A stretch of DNA of 64,000 nucleotides from assembly GCF_019448085.1 (NCBI RefSeq), contig NZ_JAGFNZ010000005.1, positions 1-64,000 on the forward strand. Reading direction: 5' to 3'. Below the pieces are notes generated by a model, which saw nothing but the letters and a program-made list of their open reading frames with translations, was not told the origin of the DNA and made no database searches. Shown in pieces: positions 34,165 through 43,918 of this stretch (position 1 is its first letter; each line of letters opens with the position of its first letter). Position numbers and translations under genes: made by a program. This DNA is from Caproiciproducens faecalis. Lineage in GTDB: Bacteria > Bacillota > Clostridia > Oscillospirales > Acutalibacteraceae.

Positions 34165-35832
34165 ATGCTGACGGATATCGAAATTGCACAGCGGGCAGAG
34201 CTCGTACCGATTGCGAAAATTGCCGCTGACCTCGGAATTCACGAGGAGGAATTGGAGCCATACGGCCGGTTTAAAGCAAAGCTGAACGACTCTCTCTACA
34301 ACAGACTTGCCTCCCATCAGGACGGCAAACTTATTCTGGTTACGGCAATTAACCCCACACCCGCGGGGGAAGGAAAAACCACTACGACGGCAGGGCTTGG
34401 CGAGGCAATGAAGCAGATCGGGAAAAATGCCGTCATTGCTTTGCGCGAACCGAGTCTTGGTCCCGTTTTCGGCATCAAAGGCGGCGCTGCGGGTGGCGGA
34501 TACGCTCAGGTAGTGCCAATGGAGGACATCAACCTGCATTTTACGGGTGATTTTCATGCAATTACGTCCGCAAACAACCTGCTCTGCGCCATGCTGGACA
34601 ACCATATCCATCAGGGGAACGCCCTTGGGATTGACCAGCGCAGAATTTTAATCAAACGCTGCCTCGATATGAATGACCGTGCGCTGCGGAATATTGTCGT
34701 CGGCCTTGGCGGGAAAATTAACGGAATTCCGCGTGAAGACGGCTTCTGCATTACCGTAGCGTCAGAGATCATGGCTATCTTCTGCCTTGCTTTGGACATT
34801 ACGGATTTAAAAGAACGGTTGGGAAGAATTTTGGTCGCGTACACCTTCACAGGCGCGCCTGTCTATGCTTCGGACCTCAAAGCGCAGGGCGCCATGGCCG
34901 CGCTTCTGAAAGACGCGATCAACCCGAATCTGGTACAGACGCTGGAGGGCACTCCGGTTATTATGCACGGCGGGCCGTTCGCCAATATCGCCCATGGCTG
35001 CAATTCCGTCAGGGCCACACGTCTTGCGTTAAAGCTTGCTGATTACTGCATTACAGAGGCTGGCTTTGGTTCCGACCTTGGCGCGGAAAAATTCCTCGAT
35101 ATTAAATGCCGCCTTGCGCAACTCAGCCCCAGTGCAATTGTTCTTGTGGCGACCGCACGCGCGCTGAAGTACAACGGAGGGGTAACAAAGGACAAAACGG
35201 CGGAAGAAAATCTGGAAGCGCTGAAAAAAGGAATCGTCAATCTGGGCGCGCATATTGCCAATATGAAAAAGTACGGAGTGCCGGTGGTAGTGGCGATTAA
35301 TCGTTTTGGTACCGATTCTGAGGCCGAATTGGCATTTATTGAAAAATACTGCCGTGACAACGGCGCGGATTTCGCGCTTTCCGAGGTATTTGCCAAAGGC
35401 GGAGCGGGCGGTGTAGATCTTGCAAAAAAGGTTTGTGAGGCGGCGGAAAAACCGGCGAATTTCCATCCGATTTATTCATCCGACTCCACAGTCAAGCAGA
35501 AAATAGAATGCATTGCCAAAGAAATTTACGGGGCGGACGGCGTGGACTACACCAGCCAGGCGGAAAAGGCCATTCGTGAAATTGCTGCGTTGGGCGGGGA
35601 TGTATTGCCTGTCTGCATCGCAAAAACACAGTATTCTCTTTCCGACAATGCTTTGCTTCTGGGACGGCCGAAAGGCTTCCGTATTACCATCCGTGACCTG
35701 CGTCTCTCGAACGGAGCCGGATTCGTGGTTGCTTACGCGGGGGATATTATGACCATGCCCGGGCTGCCGAGGGTGCCGTCCGCAGAAAAAATTGATGTGG
35801 ACGAAAACGGGAAGATTTCAGGATTATTTTAA
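34165..35832 (+). CDS. fhs: Formate-tetrahydrofolate ligase
   Basis: A 555-residue ATP-dependent enzyme that loads formate onto tetrahydrofolate. It is a key entry point of one-carbon metabolism and of the methyl branch of the acetyl-CoA pathway in acetogens. The P-loop [14 protein letters not shown] lies near residues 67-80, and the family motifs [22 protein letters not shown] and [14 protein letters not shown] are present. No other acetyl-CoA pathway genes are in the window, so a general one-carbon role for purine synthesis is as likely. It heads a run of five closely spaced genes. Confidence 0.98.
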   Translation: MLTDIEIAQRAELVPIAKIAADLGIHEEELEPYGRFKAKLNDSLYNRLASHQDGKLILVTAINPTPAGEGKTTTTAGLGEAMKQIGKNAVIALREPSLGPVFGIKGGAAGGGYAQVVPMEDINLHFTGDFHAITSANNLLCAMLDNHIHQGNALGIDQRRILIKRCLDMNDRALRNIVVGLGGKINGIPREDGFCITVASEIMAIFCLALDITDLKERLGRILVAYTFTGAPVYASDLKAQGAMAALLKDAINPNLVQTLEGTPVIMHGGPFANIAHGCNSVRATRLALKLADYCITEAGFGSDLGAEKFLDIKCRLAQLSPSAIVLVATARALKYNGGVTKDKTAEENLEALKKGIVNLGAHIANMKKYGVPVVVAINRFGTDSEAELAFIEKYCRDNGADFALSEVFAKGGAGGVDLAKKVCEAAEKPANFHPIYSSDSTVKQKIECIAKEIYGADGVDYTSQAEKAIREIAALGGDVLPVCIAKTQYSLSDNALLLGRPKGFRITIRDLRLSNGAGFVVAYAGDIMTMPGLPRVPSAEKIDVDENGKISGLF

Positions 35833-35852
35833 AGGATATAAGGGGACCGGAT

Positions 35853-36275
35853 ATGCAGGAAATCATCACTTCTTCGCCCGCTGAGACAGAGGAACTGGGC
35901 ATCAAAATAGCCGAAAACCTGACCGGAGGCGAGGTACTCGCGCTTTTTGGCGGAATGGGAATGGGGAAGACCGCTTTTACGCGGGGCCTTGCCCGCGGGC
36001 TTGGAATTCAGGACGGCGTTTCCAGCCCGACTTTCGCCCTTGTCCACGAATATCACGGAAGACTGGATGTCTACCATTTTGATATGTTCCGCGTAACCGG
36101 GTGGGACGACCTTTACTCCACCGGATTTTTTGACTATCTCGACAGCGGCGGTGTGCTTGTAATCGAATGGAGTGAAAATATTGAGGCTGCTCTTCCGCAG
36201 GACGCGATCCGCATTGAAATTCAGCAGGGGACGCGCGAAAACGAGCGCATTTTTCATATTGAGGGGATGAAGTAA
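35853..36275 (+). CDS. tsaE: tRNA threonylcarbamoyladenosine ATPase TsaE
   Basis: A 140-residue P-loop ATPase (Walker A GGMGMGKTAFTRG near residues 34-46) needed with TsaB, TsaC and TsaD for the t6A37 modification of ANN-decoding tRNAs. The conserved SSPTFALVHEY and VIEWSENI motifs are present. It lies 20 bases after fhs, and its stop overlaps the tsaB start, so translation is coupled. Confidence 0.96.
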   Translation: MQEIITSSPAETEELGIKIAENLTGGEVLALFGGMGMGKTAFTRGLARGLGIQDGVSSPTFALVHEYHGRLDVYHFDMFRVTGWDDLYSTGFFDYLDSGGVLVIEWSENIEAALPQDAIRIEIQQGTRENERIFHIEGMK

Positions 36276-36985
36276 TGAGAATACTGGCGATTGATTCCTC
36301 GGCGACCGCAGCCTCTGCTGCGCTGCTTGACGACGACAGACTGCTGGGAGAATTTTATATCAACACTCGTTTGACCCACAGCCAGACGCTGATGCCCATG
36401 ATCGAAAATCTTCTGCAGTGTACACGCACGGAACTGAAGGACGTCGATCTGTACGCTGTTTCTGCCGGGCCCGGTTCTTTTACGGGTATCCGTATCGGTG
36501 TGGCGAGTATCAAAGGACTTGCGATGGCGCAGAATAAACCCTGTGCGGGCGTTTCCACGCTGGAAGCCATGGCGCAGAATCTGGGGCACATGACCGGTAC
36601 AATCTGTGCGGTGATGGACGCGCGCTGCGGACAGGTTTATAACGCCATATTCACGGCGCACGGGAATTCTATTGAAAGAATCACTCCCGACCGTGCGCTC
36701 TCCATTGAAGATTTGGCGGAAGATTGTAAAAATTACACGAATCCGATAATCCTTGTTGGAGACGGCGCAAAATTGTGCTATAATAATGAGCGGTTTAAAA
36801 GCCTTAACGCGGTTCTGCCGCCCGAGCATTTGCTTTACCAGCGTGCCTGGGGAGTGGCAAAATCCGCGCTCAAAGTATCTGAGCAGGGCGGGGCAGTGAC
36901 CCCGGCGGCTCTGATGCCGGTTTATCTTCGCCTGCCACAGGCGGAGCGGGAATTAAAAAAAAGAAATAAAGGAGAAATCAAATGA
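36275..36985 (+). CDS. tsaB: tRNA threonylcarbamoyladenosine protein TsaB
   Basis: A 236-residue ASKHA-fold partner of TsaD in t6A synthesis. The N-terminus ILAIDSSATAASAALL and the signature YAVSAGPGSFTGIRIG are diagnostic. The length is normal. It overlaps tsaE by one base and rpiB by four bases. TsaD itself is not in the window. Confidence 0.96.
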   Translation: MRILAIDSSATAASAALLDDDRLLGEFYINTRLTHSQTLMPMIENLLQCTRTELKDVDLYAVSAGPGSFTGIRIGVASIKGLAMAQNKPCAGVSTLEAMAQNLGHMTGTICAVMDARCGQVYNAIFTAHGNSIERITPDRALSIEDLAEDCKNYTNPIILVGDGAKLCYNNERFKSLNAVLPPEHLLYQRAWGVAKSALKVSEQGGAVTPAALMPVYLRLPQAERELKKRNKGEIK

Positions 36986-37425
36986 TAGCTTTAGGTGCGG
37001 ATCACGGTGGATTTTTATTGAAAGAAGCCATTAAGAACTATCTTGCTACTGAAAACATTGCTTATAAGGATTTCGGCACATTTGACGAAGCCTCTATCGA
37101 CTATGCGCCGATTGCGGCAAACGTTGCGCACAGTATCATCAACGGCGAAGCGGAGCGCGGAATCCTGTGCTGCGGAACAGGGATCGGCATGAGCATCGCG
37201 GCCAACAAGGTGCAGGGTATTCGTGCGTCTGTTTGCACCAACGCTTTCTGTACGGAAATGACCCGTCGGCACAACAATGCCAACATTCTTTGCCTTGGCG
37301 GCAGGGTCATTGATGAAAAACAGGCGGTTGAGTTTGCAAAGATCTTCTTGGAAACAGATTTTGACGGCGGCCGCCATCAGAGGCGCGTTGATGAAATCTC
37401 TGCAATTGAGCGCGGAGAACTGTAA
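36982..37425 (+). CDS. rpiB: Ribose-5-phosphate isomerase B
   Basis: A 147-residue RpiB/LacAB-family isomerase interconverting ribose 5-phosphate and ribulose 5-phosphate in the pentose phosphate pathway. The signature ALGADHGGFLLKE and the active-site Cys in ILCCGTGIGMSIAANK are visible. It overlaps tsaB by four bases (ATGA) and precedes upp, so pentose phosphate supply and nucleobase salvage lie side by side. Confidence 0.97.
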   Translation: MIALGADHGGFLLKEAIKNYLATENIAYKDFGTFDEASIDYAPIAANVAHSIINGEAERGILCCGTGIGMSIAANKVQGIRASVCTNAFCTEMTRRHNNANILCLGGRVIDEKQAVEFAKIFLETDFDGGRHQRRVDEISAIERGEL

Positions 37426-37466
37426 TTTCAGATCATAAACAATACTAGAATGTGGAGGCTGTCAAC

Positions 37467-38099
37467 ATGGATAAACAGGTATTTATAATGGATCATCCGC
37501 TGATTCAGCACAAGCTGACTTTTTTACGCGATAAGAACACGGGTTCCAAGGAGTTCCGCGAGCTGGTTGGTGAAATCGGAATGCTGATGTGCTACGAAGC
37601 GACCCGCGATCTTCCTTTGGAGGACACGACGATTGAAACCCCGATTGGGGAAGCGAAAACGAAAGTAATCGCAGGAAGAAAGCTTGCGTTTGTTCCGATT
37701 TTAAGAGCGGGCCTGGGCATGGTGGACGGCGTACTGAAAATGGTTCCTGCTGCAAAAGTCGGCCATATTGGTCTTTACCGTGACCATGAGACGCTGCAGC
37801 CGGTAGAGTATTACAGCAAGCTGCCGCAGGATATTGAAGAGCGCGACGTGATTGTCCTTGACCCGATGCTCGCCACCGGCGGCTCGGCAATTGACGCGGT
37901 TACCATCATCAAACGCAGCAAACCGAAGAGCATTCGCTTTATGTGCATTATTGCCGCTCCGGAAGGGGTAAAGGCATTTACCGAAGCACATCCGGACGTA
38001 CAGCTTTTCTGTGCCGCTGTGGACGATCATCTGAACGATGTCGGTTACATTGTGCCCGGTCTTGGCGATGCGGGCGATCGTATTTTCGGAACACTGTAA
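37467..38099 (+). CDS. upp: Uracil phosphoribosyltransferase
   Basis: A 210-residue enzyme that salvages uracil to UMP using PRPP. The PRPP-binding motif [14 protein letters not shown] and the family C-terminus [20 protein letters not shown] are complete. The ATG at 37467 was chosen because GTGGAGG (37452-37458) upstream is a good ribosome binding site. It is the last gene of the fhs run, before a strong hairpin. Confidence 0.98.
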   Translation: MDKQVFIMDHPLIQHKLTFLRDKNTGSKEFRELVGEIGMLMCYEATRDLPLEDTTIETPIGEAKTKVIAGRKLAFVPILRAGLGMVDGVLKMVPAAKVGHIGLYRDHETLQPVEYYSKLPQDIEERDVIVLDPMLATGGSAIDAVTIIKRSKPKSIRFMCIIAAPEGVKAFTEAHPDVQLFCAAVDDHLNDVGYIVPGLGDAGDRIFGTL

Positions 38100-38109
38100 A
38101 AATAACGAC

Positions 38110-38146
38110 AACAAGCGGGGGCGGCCATAGGCCGCCCCCGCTTGTT
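38110..38146. terminator. Very GC-rich 17-bp hairpin between convergent genes
   Basis: AACAAGCGGGGGCGGCC (38110-38126) and GGCCGCCCCCGCTTGTT (38130-38146) form a perfect stem with an ATA loop. No T run follows on either strand, which is unusual for an intrinsic terminator. Confidence 0.75.
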
Positions 38147-38164
38147 ATAGAATTTATGATATAT

Positions 38165-39100
38165 TTATTTGAAATTCGCACTGAATTTTTCAATTTTCTC
38201 CTCGTCGGTCGGGTCGCTCGGGAACGGCTGTTTTATCAGAGAAAGATTTTCCACATGGCGAATTCCCTCGCCCGGTTCCAAAGCGTACAGGGGGCTCAGT
38301 GATTCCATTTCAATAAAATCACCGCAAGCATACGTTTCATAGGAGCATCCGTAATCCGGGTATGCCGCCTGGGGGGTGTGCAGGTACCGCTTTACCAGCG
38401 TATAATCCCCACAGGTGTATGACGCCCAGCCGGGTGTATTGTTTACGCCTATTTTCAGCGCATGGGAAATATTTGTGTCATGCCGTATGGTGATAAACCG
38501 GTTCCCCACAAACAGTCTGCTGTCCCGGATATCCGAGTACGGCCACAAAGTCAGAAGCCGGTTGGGAAGCAGGGGGTCACCGGCGTCTTTGCTCAAAGGA
38601 ATGACTTCAGTACCGCCGCCTTTTACCATAGTGAGTGCCCAAAGCGCGCGGGTTAGTTTCTCTTTTGAGCAGTTTTTCGCGCTGTGCACCACCATAATAT
38701 CCGTGGCGCCTTCGCTCATCATTACTTCAAAACTCAGCTGAACATCGTTGCGTTTCTGGCGCGGCGGCGTAAAGCTGACGCCTTCCGGTAAAATGCCGTA
38801 TACAACAGGCTCGTTGTCCGGATAATACGTTTCCGGCATCTTTTCGGGGCTGAGCCACACGCGGTGGCCTCCATAATGGTAAAAAGCCGTGCCGTTGCCG
38901 TAGCGCTCTGACATGCTGTCACTGCTGATATAATTGCGGCGTTCCAGGTCATTGTAGAGGATGTTTGCTTCGTCAATAAAGCCGAAACGTACAATGCGCG
39001 GCCCGAACTCAATGGTTACAACAATGTCGATCAGGCCGTTGCTCAGTTTCAAACATTTTCCGTAGTTCTCATATTCCGTTTCCTTGATTTCAATAGACAA
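38165..39100 (-). CDS. Hypothetical protein, galactose mutarotase-like fold (tentative)
   Basis: A protein of about 311 residues with no signal peptide or membrane segment. The sequence is rich in beta-strand-like stretches, with a motif YGGHRVWLSPEKMPETYYPD that resembles DUF4380/aldose-epimerase-like sugar-binding proteins. The assignment rests on that general pattern only. The TTG at 39100 is favoured: AAAGGA is about 11 bases upstream, while the ATG at 39112 overlaps that site. It lies 28 bases after tmcAL on the same strand and is probably co-transcribed. The substrate is unknown. Confidence 0.7.
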   Translation of the reverse strand: MSIEIKETEYENYGKCLKLSNGLIDIVVTIEFGPRIVRFGFIDEANILYNDLERRNYISSDSMSERYGNGTAFYHYGGHRVWLSPEKMPETYYPDNEPVVYGILPEGVSFTPPRQKRNDVQLSFEVMMSEGATDIMVVHSAKNCSKEKLTRALWALTMVKGGGTEVIPLSKDAGDPLLPNRLLTLWPYSDIRDSRLFVGNRFITIRHDTNISHALKIGVNNTPGWASYTCGDYTLVKRYLHTPQAAYPDYGCSYETYACGDFIEMESLSPLYALEPGEGIRHVENLSLIKQPFPSDPTDEEKIEKFSANFK

Positions 39101-39128
39101 GAGAAGACACATCCTTTCAGTCAGATGA

Positions 39129-40316
39129 CTAAATAGAAATAATACCCATTGTCCTGTCGAGCCCGCAGGGCGCGATCTTTGGAATACATAAAGAATAAAG
39201 GTCAGTTGCTCTGCTTTCTAATTCAAGCATATTTTTCCCATTTTTGTCAAGAGAAAATATGTCTGAAGAATTGGTAATGACCGGAAGGGCTGCCCGCCCC
39301 TTCATGAAACGAAGAATTTCTGTTCCGCGCTGATTAAATCCCAGAATTCGCAGATAGGGGGGAGTTCCACGGCTCATGGAAGACTCCAGACCCAGGAAGG
39401 CGGAAAGAATAATCCGCCGGATTCTTGCGTGCGTATATCGTTTGGATTTGATTAAGCTGTACATTTCTTCCAGGTTCACGGCTCTGCGTGCTGCGGCGTA
39501 TACCCGGTTTTCCAGTCCTTCACTGATATCGGGAAGGGCGGCAAAGCGGTCGGGACTCAGCGTTCTCAACTTTGCCAAAACGGCTCGCTCAATCAACGCG
39601 ATGTCGGCAGGGGCGTTTCCGGCTTTGATTTCCCGTTCTGCCGTTTCTTCGGAGGACGGGGGCATCAGCTCCGAAAAATCCTCGCCTGCCCTCATCAATT
39701 TCCGTATCTGGGAAGCAGAGGCAACCCCGCCTTCCGCTGCGTGCGCGTCGTGAGCGGCGCCGACACGTTTGATTGTAAACGGTAAAATGTCGGAGTTTAG
39801 CTTTCGCAGCGCCTTCAGGTACTCTATGCCTAAAATATTATTGGGGTCGCGTAAAAGTTCCGAGGTTTCTTCGCCATACAGCCCCGCCACGGCGTTTTGC
39901 CTTGCTCGGGCAAAGGTTACACCGCTCTTGAGTTCCAAACGGATCTTTTCGCGCAGCTCGTCAGAGTGGAGTGCCTTTTCCGCTTGAAGCAGATCCGCCG
40001 TATTGCCGCATTCGCTGCCAAAACTCAGGATATCAACATCCATTGCATTCAGTAAAGATACTCCGCCGAATGCGAAGGTTTCCGCACCGGAAAGCGACCA
40101 CGGCAGCGGCAGCTCCACAACAAGGTCTACGCCGTTTTCCAGCGCCTGTCTTGTCCGTGCCCACTTGGAGAGAATGGCCGGTTCCCCGCGCTGCACAAAG
40201 TTGCCGCTCATGACCGCGGTGATATGGGTCGCACCCGCTTTGCGGGTTTGTGCAATCAGCGCAGCATGTCCGTTATGAAACGGATTGTACTCAGAAACGA
40301 TTCCTGCTACCAGCAT
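39129..40316 (-). CDS. tmcAL: tRNA(Met) cytidine acetate ligase TmcAL
   Basis: A 395-residue nucleotidyltransferase-like enzyme (YlbM family) that uses acetate and ATP to make N4-acetylcytidine at the elongator tRNA-Met wobble base. The N-terminal GIVSEYNPFHNGHAALI holds the HxGH-type motif, and MSGNFVQRGEPAIL is the family signature. It is divergently placed to acetate kinase, a frequent arrangement that links acetate metabolism and tRNA acetylation. The start at 40316 is followed by a short 110-base divergent region. Confidence 0.95.
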   Translation of the reverse strand: MLVAGIVSEYNPFHNGHAALIAQTRKAGATHITAVMSGNFVQRGEPAILSKWARTRQALENGVDLVVELPLPWSLSGAETFAFGGVSLLNAMDVDILSFGSECGNTADLLQAEKALHSDELREKIRLELKSGVTFARARQNAVAGLYGEETSELLRDPNNILGIEYLKALRKLNSDILPFTIKRVGAAHDAHAAEGGVASASQIRKLMRAGEDFSELMPPSSEETAEREIKAGNAPADIALIERAVLAKLRTLSPDRFAALPDISEGLENRVYAAARRAVNLEEMYSLIKSKRYTHARIRRIILSAFLGLESSMSRGTPPYLRILGFNQRGTEILRFMKGRAALPVITNSSDIFSLDKNGKNMLELESRATDLYSLCIPKIAPCGLDRTMGIISI

Positions 40317-40331
40317 TTTATGACAAACTCC

Positions 40332-40363
40332 TTGAAATTAATAGGTCAATGTACTATTATAAT
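40332..40363 (+). promoter_or_regulatory. Putative promoter for ackA
   Basis: TTGAAA (40332-40337) with TATTAT (40355-40360, 17-base spacer). An overlapping TATAAT at 40358-40363 would give a 20-base spacer. Confidence 0.55.
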
Positions 40364-40426
40364 ATACAGTATTCTTTTGGCGGATTCAATAGCCGCTCAG
40401 GTATATAACGTTTAGGAGGAAAAAGC

Positions 40427-41680
40427 ATGAAGATTTTGGTAATAAATGCAGGAAGTTCTTCACTCAAATATCAGTTGATTGATATGGAAACCGAAGAAAT
40501 GCTTGCGAAAGGCAACTGTGAGCGTATTGGGATAGAAGGAGGAACTTTTACCCATAAAACCGCAGACGGCCGCAGGAAGGACATGCAGGTTACCATGTCC
40601 GACCATAAAGAAGCTTTTAAGCTTGTCACGGCAGCTTTGACAGATAAAGAAGTCGGCGTTGTCAAAAATTTGTCCGAGGTTACGGCAATCGGTCACCGCG
40701 TAGCTCAGGGAGGCGCTATTTTCAGTAAGTCCCTGTTTATCAACGATGATGTAATCGATGGGATCAGAAGCCTGATTCCGCTGGCACCGCTGCACAACGG
40801 GCCGGAGCTTCAGGGAATTCTTGCCTGCCGCGAGGTTTTTGGAACAGCAATACCGGAATGTGTTGTTTTTGACACGTCCTTCCACTCCACCATGCCCAAA
40901 AAGGCTTATATGTTTGCCATTCCGTATGAATACTACGAGAAATATAAGATCCGCCGCTATGGTTTCCACGGTACTTCCCACCGCTATGTCAGCAACCACT
41001 GTGCGCACCTGATGCACCAGCCGATTGAGGACATCAACATGGTTACCTGCCACATTGGCAACGGTTCCTCTATTGCGGCCATCAAGGGCGGCAATGTTAT
41101 CGATACCAGCATGGGCCTTACTCCGCTGGACGGCTTTATGATGGGTACCCGCTCCGGTTCTCTTGACCCGTCTGTCGTGACCTTCATTATGGAGAAGGAA
41201 AATCTTACCCCCACGCAGATGGACGAAATCCTGAACAAGAAATCCGGCCTGCTTGGCATCAGCGGACACAGCGATGACCGTGACGTAACGAAAGCGGAAA
41301 TTGAGGGTGACCCCAAAGCGATTCTTGCGCATGAGATGCTTTCCTACCAGATTACGAAGTATATCGGTTCCTATGCGGCTGCAATGAACGGTCTTGACTG
41401 CATCGTCTTTACTGCCGGACTCGGCGAAAATCAGGCCCATCTGCGTTATGCGGTCTGCCGCGGCCTGAAGTTCTTCGGTGTAAAAATTGATCCGGTTCTC
41501 AATGATAAGATGGTTTCCGGCCGTGAGGGCAAAATTTCCACCTACGATTCCAAGGTTGCTGTCTATGTCATTCCGACAAACGAAGAGCTTGTCATTGCGC
41601 GCGATACCAAGGAAATTGTTGAGAAGCTGAATTATGCTTCCACTGAGGACAAGACGATCGTCGATCCTGAAGATATCTGA
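40427..41680 (+). CDS. ackA: Acetate kinase
   Basis: A 417-residue ASKHA-fold enzyme that makes ATP and acetate from acetyl phosphate, the main substrate-level step of acetate fermentation. The signature VINAGSSSLKYQLID at the N-terminus and the active-site strands CHIGNGSSIAAI and YGFHGTSHRYV are complete. The ATG at 40427 follows TAGGAGG. No phosphotransacetylase gene is adjacent. It is monocistronic, with its own terminator. Confidence 0.98.
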   Translation: MKILVINAGSSSLKYQLIDMETEEMLAKGNCERIGIEGGTFTHKTADGRRKDMQVTMSDHKEAFKLVTAALTDKEVGVVKNLSEVTAIGHRVAQGGAIFSKSLFINDDVIDGIRSLIPLAPLHNGPELQGILACREVFGTAIPECVVFDTSFHSTMPKKAYMFAIPYEYYEKYKIRRYGFHGTSHRYVSNHCAHLMHQPIEDINMVTCHIGNGSSIAAIKGGNVIDTSMGLTPLDGFMMGTRSGSLDPSVVTFIMEKENLTPTQMDEILNKKSGLLGISGHSDDRDVTKAEIEGDPKAILAHEMLSYQITKYIGSYAAAMNGLDCIVFTAGLGENQAHLRYAVCRGLKFFGVKIDPVLNDKMVSGREGKISTYDSKVAVYVIPTNEELVIARDTKEIVEKLNYASTEDKTIVDPEDI

Positions 41681-41701
41681 TTTAACAGAAAATAGTAAGA
41701 T

Positions 41702-41736
41702 AAAAGGATGCATCTTAAACGGATGCATCCTTTTTT
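41702..41736. terminator. Bidirectional terminator between ackA and the ATPase operon
   Basis: AAAAGGATGCATC (41702-41714) pairs with GATGCATCCTTTT (41722-41734) and is followed by more T. It ends ackA on plus and the ATPase operon on minus. Confidence 0.93.
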
Positions 41737-41739
41737 AAC

Positions 41740-42354
41740 TCATTTGCTGGCTTTCTGCCTTTTGATGACTTTTAAGCGGGAAAATTCTTCCCTGTCTTTC
41801 TCTTCCAGTGCGTCGGTAATAAACTTTACGGTTTGCTCAAAGCGGGGAATCATAATGTTTTTCAGCGCGTTGGCTCTTTTCTGCGTCTTTTTAATTGCAT
41901 CCGCCAGTCGGTAAACGCTGTTTTCAACTTCCGCAAGTTCAGCGGTCAGCCGCTTTACTTCGTTGAATTTCATATACGCGTTATCAAGGGTAATATTGGT
42001 GGAATTTAGCCCGAAAGGAATCGGTACACATACGGTGTCAATCGAAACCATGGGAATCTCAACACCCATAACGCTCCTGTAGGCCACATTCAGGTTGTTG
42101 TCAAGCGGGACTGTGCGTGACAGCTCGTTGCAGATACCGAGCGTGATATTTGCCCTCTGCAGCGCGGCGTAAGCTTCATCGTAAGTATCGTCAATCACGC
42201 TCTGAATTTTTGCTGCACGCTCAATCAGAGCCATCATTTCACGGATAAGAATGTTGCGTTTACGGTCCAGAAGATCAAAGCCTGTGCGTGAAAGCGCAAG
42301 GGTCTTTTTTGTAGCGAGCAAATTGCCTTTTGTAGGGACGATCTGATTGCTCAA
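41740..42354 (-). CDS. atpD: A/V-type ATP synthase subunit D
   Basis: A 204-residue central-stalk subunit that rotates inside the A3B3 head. It is a long coiled coil at both ends, with the family N-terminus IVPTKGNLLATKKTLALSRTG intact. It is the last gene of the ATPase operon, 103 bases after subunit B. That gap is the largest in the operon and holds a perfect hairpin. A bidirectional terminator follows its stop codon. Confidence 0.95.
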   Translation of the reverse strand: MSNQIVPTKGNLLATKKTLALSRTGFDLLDRKRNILIREMMALIERAAKIQSVIDDTYDEAYAALQRANITLGICNELSRTVPLDNNLNVAYRSVMGVEIPMVSIDTVCVPIPFGLNSTNITLDNAYMKFNEVKRLTAELAEVENSVYRLADAIKKTQKRANALKNIMIPRFEQTVKFITDALEEKDREEFSRLKVIKRQKASK

Positions 42355-42427
42355 TGCGGCTCACCTCCTTTTGGCCGGTAAAATTCATGCGTTTTAAGGG
42401 TGTTTTTGTCGGCCGCAATTTCTATGG

Positions 42428-42455
42428 TTAAAATCGCTTGATAGCACGATTTTAA
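42428..42455 (-). promoter_or_regulatory. Stem-loop between ATPase subunits B and D
   Basis: TTAAAATCG (42428-42436) pairs perfectly with CGATTTTAA (42447-42455) over a 10-base loop. It lies just after the subunit B stop codon. No T run follows on the minus strand, so mRNA processing or partial attenuation is more likely than full termination. Confidence 0.5.
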
Positions 42456-42457
42456 AT

Positions 42458-43873
42458 TTATTCCTCTTCAGGTTCCTGTTCGGTTTTCTCAGCGTTTTCT
42501 GATTTGCTGTAGTATTTGTCTAGAATCGCGTCATCCACACGGTCCAGTTCTCCGCGCGGCAGCGTAGAGAGCAGCTTCCAGCCCAGGTCAAGGCTCTGGT
42601 CGATGGTACGGTTTTCATTGAAGCCCTGATTGACGAACTGGGACTCAAACAGCTTGCCGAATTCGATATATTTTTTATCGACGGGGGAAAGCTCTTCTTC
42701 ACCGATAACCGACGCAAGCGAACGGGCATCCATCACCTTCGCGTAGGATGCGAACAGCTGGTTGGAAAGAGCGGAGTGATCTTCGCGGGTAAAGCCTGCG
42801 CCGATGCCGTCCTTCATCAGACGGGAAAGGGAAGGCAGCACGGAAACCGGGGGATAGAAGCCGGAGCTGTCGAGGGAACGGTCCAGAACAATCTGTCCTT
42901 CGGTAATATAACCGGTCAGGTCAGGAACAGGGTGAGTCACGTCGTCGTTCGGCATGGTTAAAATCGGGATCTGTGTGACGGAGCCTTTTTTGCCGCGGAT
43001 CATTCCGGCGCGTTCATAAAGGGAAGCAAGGTCGGAGTAGAGGTAACCCGGGAATCCCTTTCTGCCCGGTATTTCGCCTTTGGAAGAGCTGAATTCACGC
43101 AGCGCTTCCGCGTAGGAGGTCATATCCGTCATAATGACAAGGATGTGCATCCCCAGCTCAAAAGCGAGGTATTCGGCGACCGTCAGCGCGCAGCGCGGGG
43201 TCAGAATTCTTTCGATAATCGGGTCGTTTGCAAGGTTCAGGAACATAACGACCTTCTGTAACACGCCGGACTCGTCAAAGGAGCGGCGGAAGTATTCGGC
43301 GACATCGTTCTTAACACCCATGGCGGCGAAAACAATTGCAAAGTTGCTGCCGCTGTCGTCGCTGATTTTCGACTGTCTGGCAATCTGTACGGCAAGCTCG
43401 TTGTGCTTCATACCGGAGCCGGAGAAAATCGGCAGCTTCTGGCCGCGAATCAGCGTCATCAGGGTATCGATGGTGGAAATGCCGGTGTTAATATAGTTTT
43501 TCGGGTATTCTCTGGAAACCGGATTGATCGGCGTTCCGTTAATGTTGGCTTTTTTCAGGGGAAATATTTCTCCCAGACCGTCGATCGGGCGGCCGGAACC
43601 GTTGAACACGCGACCCAGAATTTCCGGGGAAAGCGGCATCTCCATCGGGTGCCCCATCAGCCTTGTGCTGGTATTGTCCAGTGAAATTCCGCGGGTACCT
43701 TCAAATACCTGAACGACAACACGGTTGCCTTCCATCTGAACAATTCGTCCCCGGCGCATGGTGCCGTCATCCATATGGATATCGACGACCTCTTCAAATG
43801 AAGCGTTCTCAACATCGTCCAGAACAATCAGAGAACCGTTAATTTCTTTTAATCCGATATAATCAAGGATCAT
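42458..43873 (-). CDS. atpB: A/V-type ATP synthase subunit B
   Basis: A 471-residue regulatory, non-catalytic head subunit. The family stretches [31 protein letters not shown] and the [11 protein letters not shown] segment are visible. It lacks a Walker A GKT, as expected for B. It lies 45 bases after subunit A. Three copies alternate with A in the head. Confidence 0.97.
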   Translation of the reverse strand: MILDYIGLKEINGSLIVLDDVENASFEEVVDIHMDDGTMRRGRIVQMEGNRVVVQVFEGTRGISLDNTSTRLMGHPMEMPLSPEILGRVFNGSGRPIDGLGEIFPLKKANINGTPINPVSREYPKNYINTGISTIDTLMTLIRGQKLPIFSGSGMKHNELAVQIARQSKISDDSGSNFAIVFAAMGVKNDVAEYFRRSFDESGVLQKVVMFLNLANDPIIERILTPRCALTVAEYLAFELGMHILVIMTDMTSYAEALREFSSSKGEIPGRKGFPGYLYSDLASLYERAGMIRGKKGSVTQIPILTMPNDDVTHPVPDLTGYITEGQIVLDRSLDSSGFYPPVSVLPSLSRLMKDGIGAGFTREDHSALSNQLFASYAKVMDARSLASVIGEEELSPVDKKYIEFGKLFESQFVNQGFNENRTIDQSLDLGWKLLSTLPRGELDRVDDAILDKYYSKSENAEKTEQEPEEE

Positions 43874-43918
43874 GGTGTAACCACCTTCTTAGGTAAAATT
43901 AGGAGTTTCGCGCGGGCG

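Noticed and set aside
40460-41728. Minus-strand frame of 422 codons opposite acetate kinase
   Set aside because: It is a shadow of ackA and crosses its terminator.
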